Below are positions 8,451 to 15,911 of a stretch of DNA of 26,998 nt, one piece after another. Positions within the stretch are counted from its first letter, which is position 1; every line of letters starts with the position of its first letter. The notes below the pieces were generated by a model. It made no database searches. It was not told the origin of the DNA and saw only the letters and a list, made by a program, of their open reading frames with translations. The stretch comes from Falsiroseomonas sp038250135 (GTDB taxonomy: Bacteria; Pseudomonadota; Alphaproteobacteria; Acetobacterales; Acetobacteraceae), in the NCBI GenBank assembly GCA_038250135.1, contig JBBSCP010000013.1, forward strand, positions 1 through 26,998, written 5' to 3'. A program made the translations under genes and the position numbers.

Positions 8451-9256
8451 GCGTCAAGCTCCGCCGGGTTGGGCACATCATCGACGTCGCCGAGATAGGC
8501 GCGCCGCACCTGCGGATGGGCCATCACCTCCGATGGCAACCCTTCCGCGATCTTGCGACCGAAATCGAGCACCATGACGCGGTGGGAGATGTCCATCACC
8601 ACGCCCATGTCGTGCTCGATCATCAGGACGGTCATGCCCCATTCCTGGTTGAGATCGATGATATAGCGCGCCATGTCCTCCTTCTCCTCGAGGTTCATGC
8701 CGGCCATCGGTTCGTCGAGCAGGATGAGTTTCGGCTTCAGGGCGACCGCACGCGCCAGCTCCACGCGCTTGCGCAGCCCGTAGGGCAGCGTGCCGGCCTG
8801 GGCCTTTCGCACATGCTGGATCTCGAGGAAATCGATGATCTCCTCCACTTCGCGGCGATGCGCGAGCTCCTCGCGCTGCGCCCCACCCCACCAATAGGCC
8901 ATGCCGCGCAGGAAACCCGAGCGCAGCAGATGGTGGCGGCCGACCATGATATTGTCGAGGACGCTCATATGCCCGAACAGTGCCAGGTTCTGGAACGTCC
9001 GCCCGATGCCGAGGCCGGCGCGGCGGTTCGGGCCAAGCTTCGTGATCTCCTGCCCCTGGAACAGGATGCGGCCCTCGGTCGGGCGATAGCGGCCCGAGAT
9101 GCAGTTGACCATGGAGGTCTTGCCCGCACCGTTCGGCCCGATGATGGAGAAAATCTCCCCGGCACGGACGTCGAACGCCACATCGGTCAGGGCGCGAACG
9201 CCCCCGAAACGAAGGCTGATCCCCTCAACGGCGAGGATGCTCTCCCCTTCTGCCAC
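8447..9256 (-). CDS. livG: Branched-chain-type ABC transporter ATP-binding protein LivG
   Basis: First gene of the liv operon and the second ATPase subunit. The protein (about 269 residues) has Walker A GPNGAGKT (about 40-47), the LivG-type signature LPYGLRKRVELARA, Walker B LILLDEP and the switch region MIEHDMGVVMDISHR. I chose GTG at 9256, giving VAEGESILAVEGISL; an in-frame TTG at 9268 would add four residues encoded across a run of seven G and looks less likely. A 22-residue stretch around RSGFLRGMAYWWGGAQREE is typical of this LivG branch. It overlaps the FadD-like gene by four bases. Upstream lie a candidate promoter and a hairpin that ends close to the start codon and could affect initiation. 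Confidence 0.95.
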   Translation of the reverse strand: MAEGESILAVEGISLRFGGVRALTDVAFDVRAGEIFSIIGPNGAGKTSMVNCISGRYRPTEGRILFQGQEITKLGPNRRAGLGIGRTFQNLALFGHMSVLDNIMVGRHHLLRSGFLRGMAYWWGGAQREELAHRREVEEIIDFLEIQHVRKAQAGTLPYGLRKRVELARAVALKPKLILLDEPMAGMNLEEKEDMARYIIDLNQEWGMTVLMIEHDMGVVMDISHRVMVLDFGRKIAEGLPSEVMAHPQVRRAYLGDVDDVPNPAELDA

Positions 9257-9261
9257 GCACC

Positions 9262-9285
9262 CCCCCAAAACTGTCTGCTTGGGGG
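9262..9285 (-). promoter_or_regulatory. Hairpin-forming inverted repeat immediately before livG
   Basis: CCCCCAA (9262-9268) and TTGGGGG (9279-9285) form a perfect 7-bp stem with a 10-nt loop. On the operon's strand the 3' arm is the G-run that ends about 4 nt before the GTG start and would be its only Shine-Dalgarno-like sequence, so folding could hide the ribosome site. It could instead be part of a terminator for the upstream phosphodiesterase gene, but no T-run follows on the minus strand. Confidence 0.5.
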
Positions 9286-9286
9286 A

Positions 9287-9316
9287 AGTCTAGGCACGGC
9301 GAAAGGCGCGCGGCAA
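9287..9316 (-). promoter_or_regulatory. Candidate sigma-70-type promoter for the liv operon
   Basis: Read on the minus strand, TTGCCG (9316-9311) and TAGACT (9292-9287) are separated by 18 nt. Both are four-of-six or better matches to -35/-10 consensus, placed so that transcription would begin near 9280, about 25 nt before the livG start and inside the hairpin. This is the only 100-nt gap before the operon. Pattern match only. Confidence 0.35.
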
Positions 9317-9359
9317 CCGCTGACATCGGCGCGGCGGGGGCCGCTGGAACTGTGACCGA

Positions 9360-10115
9360 TCAGGTGCCGTTGCGCAGCCGGAGCGCCAGCGGCGGATCAT
9401 CGGTCGCGAAGATATCCACGCCGAGCTCCAGCACCCGCCGGATCGAACCCGCATGGTTGGCCCCCCAGGTGCCGAGCCTGAGCCCCGCACCGCGGCAGGC
9501 GGCCAGCATTTCGGCATCGATCGCGCTCTCGGCCATGCCCACTTCGGGAATGCCATGCGCACTCGCCACCGCCAGCATGCCGGGGATGCCGATGTCGCGT
9601 AGCGTGGAGAGTTCCAGCAGCCAGGCCACGCCCGCCAACCCGCCGGCGCCCTGTGCCTCGGCCACGGTATCGGCCTGGAAGCCGATGATCCAGCTGCGCC
9701 GCCGCTGCCCTGCCGCATCGATCGCGGCGAGCGTCTTGCCCACGATGCCCGGATAGGCCCGGTGCTGGCCATCCGTCTTGATCTCGATTCGCGGCGTCAC
9801 CGGGGAGGGTGCCAGGATGGCGAGGTATTCGGCCAGCGTCGGCGGTGCCTCCCCCTGTGTGCCCTTCACGCGCAGCCGCCGGAAATCGGCGAGGTCGATC
9901 TCGGCGACACGGCCGGTGCCGTCGCTGGTGCGGTCGAGCGTGGCGTCGTGCATCACCACCACCACCCCGTCCCTGGTCAGGTGGACGTCGCATTCCGCCT
10001 GTTCCACAGCCAGTCGCGCCGTCTCACGAAAGGCGCGGGCGCTGTTTTCTGGCCAGAGGAACAGCCCGCCGCGGTGGCTGGCGATCTGGACGGGTTCGTC
10101 ATGGGGCGCGATCAT
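9360..10115 (-). CDS. Glycerophosphodiester phosphodiesterase family protein
   Basis: Cytoplasmic-type GDPD-family hydrolase of 251 residues, expected to split glycerophosphodiesters (deacylated phospholipids) into glycerol-3-phosphate and an alcohol. The TIM-barrel signature is clear: ASHRGGLFLWPENSARAF contains the HR and PEN catalytic elements near the N-terminus, followed by AECDVHLTRDG with the metal-binding Glu and Asp and VVMHDATLDRTSDGTG with the second catalytic His. Later LGTWGAN and VDIFATDDP match the family's C-terminal barrel strands. ATG at 10115 has GGTCAGGA about 8 nt upstream; longer upstream frames are arginine/proline-rich and not credible. No signal peptide is visible. 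It is transcribed toward livG, 103 nt away, and diverges from the small unknown gene. The family call is secure and the substrate assumed. Confidence 0.92.
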   Translation of the reverse strand: MIAPHDEPVQIASHRGGLFLWPENSARAFRETARLAVEQAECDVHLTRDGVVVVMHDATLDRTSDGTGRVAEIDLADFRRLRVKGTQGEAPPTLAEYLAILAPSPVTPRIEIKTDGQHRAYPGIVGKTLAAIDAAGQRRRSWIIGFQADTVAEAQGAGGLAGVAWLLELSTLRDIGIPGMLAVASAHGIPEVGMAESAIDAEMLAACRGAGLRLGTWGANHAGSIRRVLELGVDIFATDDPPLALRLRNGT

Positions 10116-10243
10116 GTCATCATCCTGACCAATGAGTGTGCCATGCGGAAGGGGTCGCGGTGGCGCAACCTCATCAGGACCGGGGCCGCCGGCCGACCAA
10201 CCAGCTGCCCCGACCCCGTTCCGGTGCCGATCTGTGAGGAAGT

Positions 10244-10546
10244 ATGACCCTAGTCCTGGTGATCCATCGCCCCGACGCCGAGTTGGCCGCCGCGGCGGAC
10301 ATGCGCGCCGCCCTGCGAGATGCGATCTGGGAGGTCGCGGAGGCGCATTGGGTCTTGGGCGAGGACGCGGTGATGGCAGCCACCGACCTTTCACCCGGCT
10401 ACCTGCTCGGCCATTTCAGCCGCGCCATCGCCCGGCGCGGCCACAAGGCGCCGGGCCAGCTGCTCGTGGTGCCCTTCGCCCCCCGCAGCGCCTTCGCCGG
10501 CCTGCCCGCCGAGGCGGAAAGCTGGGTGCGGGCGCAACTGGACTGA
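10244..10546 (+). CDS. Small protein of unknown function (100 aa)
   Basis: I do not recognise this family. ATG at 10244 has a good ribosome site (GTGAGGAAG ending just upstream). The 100-residue product begins MTLVLVIHRPDAELAAAADM, contains alanine-rich, probably helical stretches (MRAALRDAIWEVAEAHWVLGE split by no stop), a central LSPGYLLGHFSRAIARRGHKAP block, a strand-like QLLVVPFAP and an acidic end. It has no signal peptide or membrane segment and only two tryptophan-rich spots. A small mixed alpha/beta cytosolic protein is plausible. It is divergent from the phosphodiesterase with 128 nt between starts, so the two may share a regulatory region. The ribosome site and coding-like third-position GC support reality. 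Confidence 0.6.
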   Translation: MTLVLVIHRPDAELAAAADMRAALRDAIWEVAEAHWVLGEDAVMAATDLSPGYLLGHFSRAIARRGHKAPGQLLVVPFAPRSAFAGLPAEAESWVRAQLD

Positions 10547-10642
10547 TCGCCCGGGGTTTCAACGCGGGGCATCGAGCATGTTGAGGCGGCTTCACTCCAC
10601 GCCCACCACGTGCGCAAGATGGGTGAAGACTTCGCGTTAAGG

Positions 10643-10671
10643 TTGCCGCAAGGCCCCGGATGCTTGCTATA
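10643..10671 (+). promoter_or_regulatory. Candidate promoter upstream of the TRAP binding-protein gene
   Basis: TTGCCG (10643-10648) and GCTATA (10666-10671) are spaced by 17 nt in the 260-nt gap between the small unknown gene and the TRAP binding-protein gene. An overlapping TATAAG two bases further on is an alternative -10. Start of transcription would be near 10678, leaving a leader of about 130 nt. The rest of the gap shows only a small GC hairpin (10740-10753). Confidence 0.35.
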
Positions 10672-10806
10672 AGGTCTGTTGGGCGGTGGAAGCATATGGC
10701 GGCCGCGTGGTGCCGGGACGCGAACTGCGACTTGGGGAACGGCCGTGGGGCCGCTCTCGTGAGGCGTAGGACGTGCCACGCGGTCCCAAATATGGGTTGA
10801 CCGAGG

Positions 10807-11949
10807 ATGGAAATTCTCAATCCAGGGGCGTTGAGGATGCAGGGGTTCGACTGGCGGCGACACGGACCAAGCGGATCGGGGGGCTTCGCCTGGCTGCGCC
10901 GTTTCGCGCGATTGCCGCTGCTGCTGGGCCTTTGGCTGGGCCTTGTCGTGACGAGCATGGCCGAGGCGCAGCAGCCGATTCGCCTGAAGGTGGTCGGCGG
11001 GCTCGCCGATGTCAGCCAGTATCTGCGCTACGAGGAACCCTTCTGGCGCACCCGCATCACCGAGCTGACCGGCGGGCGCGTGATCGCGGAAATCGCGCCC
11101 TTCGACCGCAGCGGGATCCGCGGGCAGGAGATGCTCCAGCTGATGCGTCTCGGCGTGGTGCCTTTCGGCACGGTGCTGCTGGCGGTGGTGGCGACCGAGG
11201 AGCCGGAATTCAACGCCGTGGACCTGCCGGCGCTCTCGCCTGACATGCGCACGCTGCGCCAGACGGTGCGCGCTTTCCGCCCGCATCTGGAACAGGTGCT
11301 GCGCGACCGCTACCAGATCGAATTGCTTGGCGTTTACACCTACCCCGCCCAGGTTGTGTTCTGCGCCCGTCCCTTCGCCGGCCTTGCCGATCTCGCCGGG
11401 CGGCGCATCCGCACCTCCTCGGTCGGGCAGTCGGAACTGGTGCAGGCGCTCGGCGCCACGCCGGTGATGACCCCCTTTGCCGAGATGGTGCAGTCAATGC
11501 GCCGGGGCGTGGTGGAATGCGCCATCACCGGCACACTGTCGGGCAATGCCGTCGGGCTGCATGAAGTGACGAGCCATGTGCACGCCATGGCGCTGACCTG
11601 GGGAATTTCGATCTTCGGGGCGAACCAGACCGCCTGGGCGGCTCTTTCCGAGCCGATCCAGCAGATCCTGCGCCGGGGCGTGGCTGGGCTGGAGGAGGAA
11701 ATCTGGGCGGCCGCGGACGGCGAGACCGGCGAGGGCCTGGCCTGCAATGCCGGCCTGCCAAGCTGCACCACCGGCCGTCGCGGCCAGATGACGGTGGTAC
11801 CAGTCAGCGCCGCCGATGAGGAACGCCGCCGGCGGCTGTTGACCGAAGTCGTGCTGCCGCGCTGGGTTGGCCGCTGCGGCAGCGATTGCGTCGATGCCTG
11901 GAACGAAAATCTTGCCAAGCTGCTCGGCATTCGGGCACGGATGGAATAG
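10807..11949 (+). CDS. TRAP transporter DctP-family solute-binding protein (orphan)
   Basis: Periplasmic receptor of the TRAP (tripartite ATP-independent) type, 380 residues from ATG 10807; ATG 10837 is an in-frame alternative and both have GAGG directly before them. A long n-region is followed by LPLLLGLWLGLVV and likely cleavage after MAEA. The mature part matches DctP: EPFWRTRITELTGGRVIAEI, then the conserved LADLAGRRIRTSS region with the arginine that usually binds a carboxylate, and FAEMVQSMRRGVVECAITG. Two cysteine pairs near the C-terminus (CNAGLPSC and CGSDC) may form disulfides. No DctQ or DctM membrane subunit lies in the window. The next gene is a sensor kinase whose open frame overlaps this one, suggesting a sensing role; that is inference. 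Confidence 0.88.
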   Translation: MEILNPGALRMQGFDWRRHGPSGSGGFAWLRRFARLPLLLGLWLGLVVTSMAEAQQPIRLKVVGGLADVSQYLRYEEPFWRTRITELTGGRVIAEIAPFDRSGIRGQEMLQLMRLGVVPFGTVLLAVVATEEPEFNAVDLPALSPDMRTLRQTVRAFRPHLEQVLRDRYQIELLGVYTYPAQVVFCARPFAGLADLAGRRIRTSSVGQSELVQALGATPVMTPFAEMVQSMRRGVVECAITGTLSGNAVGLHEVTSHVHAMALTWGISIFGANQTAWAALSEPIQQILRRGVAGLEEEIWAAADGETGEGLACNAGLPSCTTGRRGQMTVVPVSAADEERRRRLLTEVVLPRWVGRCGSDCVDAWNENLAKLLGIRARME

Positions 11950-14875
11950 CGCGCAGCCCATACAGAACGCTCGCCTCCTCCGCCTGGCCGTCATGGCCGC
12001 AGCCTTCGCCATCCTGCGGGCCCAGCTGGTGGCGACGGTACTGCTGCTGGAACGCGCGCGCGACGCGGCGCTGACCTCGGCGACGGATACGGCCAGCCGT
12101 GTGGGCCGTGCCGTGGAAGCCTCCATCAACCGCAGCTTCGTGCAGGTCGATGCGATGCTGGCCGGCCTGCCCGCCATCCTTGCGCCCGCTATCCGTGAGG
12201 GCCGCTTCGACGCCGCGGGCGCGAGCCGCGTGATGCGCGAGTTGAACAACCAGAACTTCACCTTCCGCGACGTGCTGCTGGTGGGCGCCGACGGCATCCC
12301 GATCGCCACCTCCCTGATCGTCTCCCGCCGCCGGCCGCTGCCCTTGGCCCTTGGCTCGGCCTTCTTGGACACCGGTCCGAATGCGGGCGGCGTGATGATC
12401 GGCGGGCCGGTGCGCAACCCGGCCACCGGCGAATGGGCGCTGTTCTTCGCCCGACCTTTGACGATGCCGGGACTCGGCGCGGTGACGGCGGTGGCCGAGG
12501 TTCCGGTGCAGGTCGTGACCTCGCTTCTGGCCCTGGGCGGCGATGTACCGGGGCTGCGCGTCACGCTGGAACGCGATGACGGCACGCTGCTCGCCGCCCT
12601 GCCGCATGATGAGACGCGCATAGGCCGCCGCTTGCAGCCAATCTCGCAGACCTTCGGCGGAGCTGGCACAGCCGTCAGTCGCTTCAACGGCGAACCCGTG
12701 CTGTTCATCGTGCGGCCGACGCTCTACCCGGCCCTGTCGATCTCGGCGACCATCGAGCGCAGCCAGGCGCTGGCCGGCTGGGCCGCGGACCGTGAACGCG
12801 CGCTGATCGTCTCGGCAGCCTTCGCAGCCCTGGTGCTGGCCCTCGCCGCCGCCCTGCTGCTTGGCCTGCGGCAGCGCGAGAAGGTAGAGGCCGAGCGCGC
12901 CCGCTGGCGCCGCACGCTGGAGAACGCGCTGGAGAGCATGTCCGACGGCTTCGTGATGTTCGGCCCGGAAGACCGGCTCATCGCCTGCAACCAACGCTAC
13001 AGGGAATTCTATTCGATCTCGGCGCCGTTCATCCTGGCCGGCACCGCCTTTCGCGACATCATGCGCGAAGGCGCGCGGCGCGGGCAGTATCCCCAGGCGG
13101 TCGGCGATATCGAGGCCTTCATCGACGAGATGGATCGTTGGCGGCATGCAAACAATCCGCCGATCGAGCGGCTGCTGCCGGATGGGCGCTGGGTGCTGAT
13201 CACCGAACGCAGCACGCCCGATGGCGGCACGGTGGGCATCCGCACGGACATCACGCCGCTGAAGCGCGCGATGGAGGAACTCGCCAGCGCCCGCGACAAC
13301 GCTCGCGCGGCCGGCGAGGCGAAAAGCCAGTTCCTGGCGCGCATGTCGCATGAACTGCGCACGCCACTGAACAGCGTGCTCGGCTTTGCCCAGGTGCTGC
13401 TGCGCGACCCCGGGCTGACGCCCGAGCAGCGCGACCAGGTGAACATACTGCACGAGGCCGGGCGCCACCTGCTGGAACTCGTCAACAGCCTGCTCGATCT
13501 GTCGAAGATCGAAGCCGGCAAGCTCGACCTGCATCTGCGCCACATCGCGCTCCGCCCGCTGCTTGAGGCCTGCGCCGGGCTGCTGGCGCCGGAGGTGGAG
13601 CGCAAGGGGCTGACCTTCACCCTGGAAATCGCCCCCGGCACGGCCGAGGCGGTGGACGCCGATGCCACGCGGGTGCGCCAGATGCTGCTGAACCTGCTGT
13701 CGAATGCGGTGAAGTTCACCCCCGCCGGCGGGCGCGTGGTGCTGCGCGCCGCCCCCCTGCCCGCGCCGGCCGATGGCATCCGCATCGAGGTGCAGGACAC
13801 CGGCCCGGGCGTGCCGGCCGAGAAGCGGCACCTGCTGTTCGAGGATTTTTCGCAGCTTTTCCCCGTAACCGGCGAGGGTGCGGGCACCGGGCTCGGCCTC
13901 GCCATTTCGGCCCGGCTCGCGGAGGCGATGGGCGGGCGGATCGGCTGCGACAGCGAAGCCCGGGCGGGCGCGCTGTTCTGGGTGGAATTGCCGCTGAAGG
14001 CCGTGCCCCTGCCCGTGGTGCCGGAGGCCCCGCCTGCCGCCAGCCTTTCCGAGGGTGGGCTCGGCCGGCGCCTTCGCGTGCTGGTCGCCGATGACGTCGC
14101 CGCCAACCGAATGGTGGCGCGCGCCATGCTCGTCGCGGCCGGGCATCGCGTGGACAGCGCCGCCGACGGCGCCGAGGCACTGGCCGCGGTGGCGCGCGAG
14201 ACCTACGACGTCGTGCTCATGGACCTCCAGATGCCGGTGATGGACGGGCTGGAAGCCACGCGACGGATTCGCGCGCTCGATGGCGGGCGGGCCAGCGTGC
14301 CGATCCTCGCTGTCACCGCCTCCGCCCTGCCCGAGCAGGTCCAGGCTTGCCGGGAGGCCGGCATGGACGGGCACCTCGCCAAGTCGATCGACCGTGAAAG
14401 CCTGCTCGCTGCCGTCACGAGCCTGGCCGACGGCGGCACCCTGGCCGAGGCCACGCGGCAGCCGGTTTCGGAACTGCGCCAGCCGCTGCTCGACCAGGCG
14501 GCGCTGCTGCACCTCGCCGCCGATATCGGGCCGACGGCGGACATGGTGATCGGCGAATTCGTGGACGAGTTGCGCCTGGGCCATGAAACTCTTTCGGCGC
14601 CGGGCATCGTTGAGGATCTGCCGCGGCTGCGCCATGCAGGGCACCGGCTTCTTGGCGCCGCCCGCACGCTCGGCGCGCGCCGCCTGGGCGAGGCGGCCGA
14701 GGCGATGCAGGCCGACATCCATGCCGGGCGCAACCCTGCCCCGGCACTCAAGCTGGTGATCGAGATCGCCAATGCCACGCTGCCGCTGCTGGTCGTGCCG
14801 CTGGAGCGCAACCCGCACAACGATGCCGGCCCGCTGCGCGGCGGCAAGCTCGCCACGCAAGGGGCGGGCGATTAA
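11894..14875 (+). CDS. Hybrid sensor histidine kinase (periplasmic sensor-PAS-HisKA-HATPase-REC-HPt)
   Basis: Membrane phosphorelay kinase of about 993 residues. Numbering is from ATG 11894; TTG 11867 and ATG 11993 are alternatives and none has a good ribosome site. A first membrane helix (about 28-52) precedes a periplasmic region (to about 300) with Cache-like landmarks FRDVLLVGADGIPIATS and GGPVRNPATGEWALFF. A second helix (about 304-325) leads to a PAS domain (ESMSDGFVMFGPEDRLIACN). Then come HisKA with MSHELRTPLN (His 486), HATPase boxes LNLLSNAVKFT, DTGPGVP and GTGLGLAI, a receiver with DD, VLMDLQMPVMDG (Asp 777), TA and K, and a C-terminal HPt with AGHRLLGAA (His 917) where the usual Lys is Leu. 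No separate response regulator is nearby. Its beginning overlaps the TRAP gene end by up to 56 nt. Confidence 0.9.
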   Translation: MPGTKILPSCSAFGHGWNSAQPIQNARLLRLAVMAAAFAILRAQLVATVLLLERARDAALTSATDTASRVGRAVEASINRSFVQVDAMLAGLPAILAPAIREGRFDAAGASRVMRELNNQNFTFRDVLLVGADGIPIATSLIVSRRRPLPLALGSAFLDTGPNAGGVMIGGPVRNPATGEWALFFARPLTMPGLGAVTAVAEVPVQVVTSLLALGGDVPGLRVTLERDDGTLLAALPHDETRIGRRLQPISQTFGGAGTAVSRFNGEPVLFIVRPTLYPALSISATIERSQALAGWAADRERALIVSAAFAALVLALAAALLLGLRQREKVEAERARWRRTLENALESMSDGFVMFGPEDRLIACNQRYREFYSISAPFILAGTAFRDIMREGARRGQYPQAVGDIEAFIDEMDRWRHANNPPIERLLPDGRWVLITERSTPDGGTVGIRTDITPLKRAMEELASARDNARAAGEAKSQFLARMSHELRTPLNSVLGFAQVLLRDPGLTPEQRDQVNILHEAGRHLLELVNSLLDLSKIEAGKLDLHLRHIALRPLLEACAGLLAPEVERKGLTFTLEIAPGTAEAVDADATRVRQMLLNLLSNAVKFTPAGGRVVLRAAPLPAPADGIRIEVQDTGPGVPAEKRHLLFEDFSQLFPVTGEGAGTGLGLAISARLAEAMGGRIGCDSEARAGALFWVELPLKAVPLPVVPEAPPAASLSEGGLGRRLRVLVADDVAANRMVARAMLVAAGHRVDSAADGAEALAAVARETYDVVLMDLQMPVMDGLEATRRIRALDGGRASVPILAVTASALPEQVQACREAGMDGHLAKSIDRESLLAAVTSLADGGTLAEATRQPVSELRQPLLDQAALLHLAADIGPTADMVIGEFVDELRLGHETLSAPGIVEDLPRLRHAGHRLLGAARTLGARRLGEAAEAMQADIHAGRNPAPALKLVIEIANATLPLLVVPLERNPHNDAGPLRGGKLATQGAGD

Positions 14876-14923
14876 AGCACGTTTGGTTCAAACGGAATCG
14901 TTTGAACCAAAGTCCGTGCTTTA
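14873..14923. repeat. Two-tier inverted repeat, first lobe (possible bidirectional terminator)
   Basis: Inner arms TTTGGTTCAAACG (14882-14894) and CGTTTGAACCAAA (14899-14911) are a perfect 13-bp stem with a GAAT loop. Outer arms TAAAGCAC (14873-14880) and GTGCTTTA (14916-14923) add 8 bp; the outer left arm contains the kinase stop codon TAA. Lying between convergent genes, it is well placed to end transcription from either side. Confidence 0.85.
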
Positions 14924-14937
14924 GATTCAGGTGTTTA

Positions 14938-14977
14938 TAGCGCACGAAATCGGTTCAATTGAACCGATAGTGCGCTA
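14938..14977. repeat. Two-tier inverted repeat, second lobe
   Basis: The core CGGTTCAATTGAACCG (14951-14966) is a perfect 16-bp palindrome. Outer arms TAGCGCAC (14938-14945) and GTGCGCTA (14970-14977) pair over 8 bp. Layout and words (GGTTCAA core, GCAC/GTGC outer arms) repeat those of the first lobe 14 nt away. It ends 10 nt after the nucleoside hydrolase stop codon on the minus strand. Such paired palindromes often are dispersed repeats. Confidence 0.85.
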
Positions 14978-14987
14978 GGGCAGGCGA

Positions 14988-15911
14988 TCAAGGCAACGCG
15001 CTGATACGGTTGCCGAGCAGGTCGAAGAAGCCCTCGGCGTCCAGCGTTTCCAGCACGCCGCAATTGGGCTCCAGGCCGAGCCTTGCCCAACGGTCGATCA
15101 CGGTGCGACCGCGACTCGGGCCAGGCCCGCAATCCACCTCCAGATGCGCCGCCCGCCGCGTGAACAGCCCAGGCGCCAGCAGCCAGGCGATGGCGCAGGG
15201 GTCGTGCAGCGGAAAGCCCCGAAACTCCATGCGACGGGAGGGCGGCAGAGCGCGCAGGATATCTCGCGCCGCACGCCAGCAGGCGCCGCCAGGGCGCGCC
15301 TGCATCCCCTCGACCAGCGCTGGCGTCACGAAGGCCTGCGCCGTGAGGTCGAGCGTAGCCAACGTGAGCTTCACGCCGAGGCGTGCCAGGATGGCCAGCG
15401 CGTCGGGGTCGTTCCAGGCGTTGAATTCGGCAGCCGGCGTGATGTTGCCCTCTGCCCAGGCGCCCGACATCAGCACGATCTCGGCCACGCGGCTCGTCAG
15501 TGCAGGCTCGGTTGCAAAGGCCAGCGCGAGGTTCGTCACCGGACCAAGGCCGACCACCGTGACCGAGCCTGGCGCGGCCGCCCGCAGCAGGTCGCGGATG
15601 GCATCCGCCGCGATGCCCGGCGTGAGCGGCGGGCCTTCCGGCAGGACAACGCCGCCGAGCCCATCCTGGCCATGCACCGCGACCTCGGCGCGGAAGGGCG
15701 CCATCAAGGAACGCTCGGCACCGGCGACGATGGGGATGGCGCGGCCGGTCAGCCCGACCACGGCGCGCGCATTGGCCGTGGTGCGGTCGAGCCCGACATT
15801 GCCGCCGGCGACCGTGATCAGCCGCACATCGAGCTCCGGCGAGGCAAGCGCGAGCCACAGCGCGATGGCATCATCCGTGCCGGGATCGCAATCGATGATG
15901 GTGGGGATCAT
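14988..15911 (-). CDS. Nucleoside hydrolase (IUNH family)
   Basis: Hydrolyses the N-glycosidic bond of a (deoxy)ribonucleoside to free base and sugar. The 307-residue protein has the family's N-terminal calcium-binding motif, here DCDPGTDDAIAL (about 8-19; the first position is Asp-Cys rather than Asp-Thr), plus VGLGPVTNLALA, the EFNAWNDPDA block and the C-terminal LHDPCAIAWLL with the last metal-binding Asp. Length agrees with the usual 300-340. ATG at 15911 overlaps the M20 hydrolase stop as ATGA, so both are co-translated. The divergent operon encodes a phosphoribosyltransferase and adenine deaminase, fitting purine salvage or catabolism. Base specificity is not readable, and some family members act on non-nucleoside ribosides. 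No signal peptide is present. Confidence 0.93.
   Translation of the reverse strand: MIPTIIDCDPGTDDAIALWLALASPELDVRLITVAGGNVGLDRTTANARAVVGLTGRAIPIVAGAERSLMAPFRAEVAVHGQDGLGGVVLPEGPPLTPGIAADAIRDLLRAAAPGSVTVVGLGPVTNLALAFATEPALTSRVAEIVLMSGAWAEGNITPAAEFNAWNDPDALAILARLGVKLTLATLDLTAQAFVTPALVEGMQARPGGACWRAARDILRALPPSRRMEFRGFPLHDPCAIAWLLAPGLFTRRAAHLEVDCGPGPSRGRTVIDRWARLGLEPNCGVLETLDAEGFFDLLGNRISALP

Noticed and set aside
9260..9266. Run of seven C as phase-variable tract
   Set aside because: It lies upstream of the chosen GTG start, so length change would not shift frame; only the TTG start would put it in coding sequence.
10547..10806. Possible small RNA in the 260-nt gap before the TRAP gene
   Set aside because: Only a weak promoter match and a 5-bp hairpin; no terminator or recognisable RNA fold.
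11804..14860. A 1018-codon open frame antisense to the sensor kinase
   Set aside because: The plus-strand frame holds complete kinase motifs. The antisense frame is a GC-rich shadow with Arg/Gly/Ala/His-heavy sequence and no family motifs.
14873..14977. Terminal inverted repeats of an insertion sequence or an attachment site
   Set aside because: No transposase or integrase, and no target-site duplication is evident around the palindromes.
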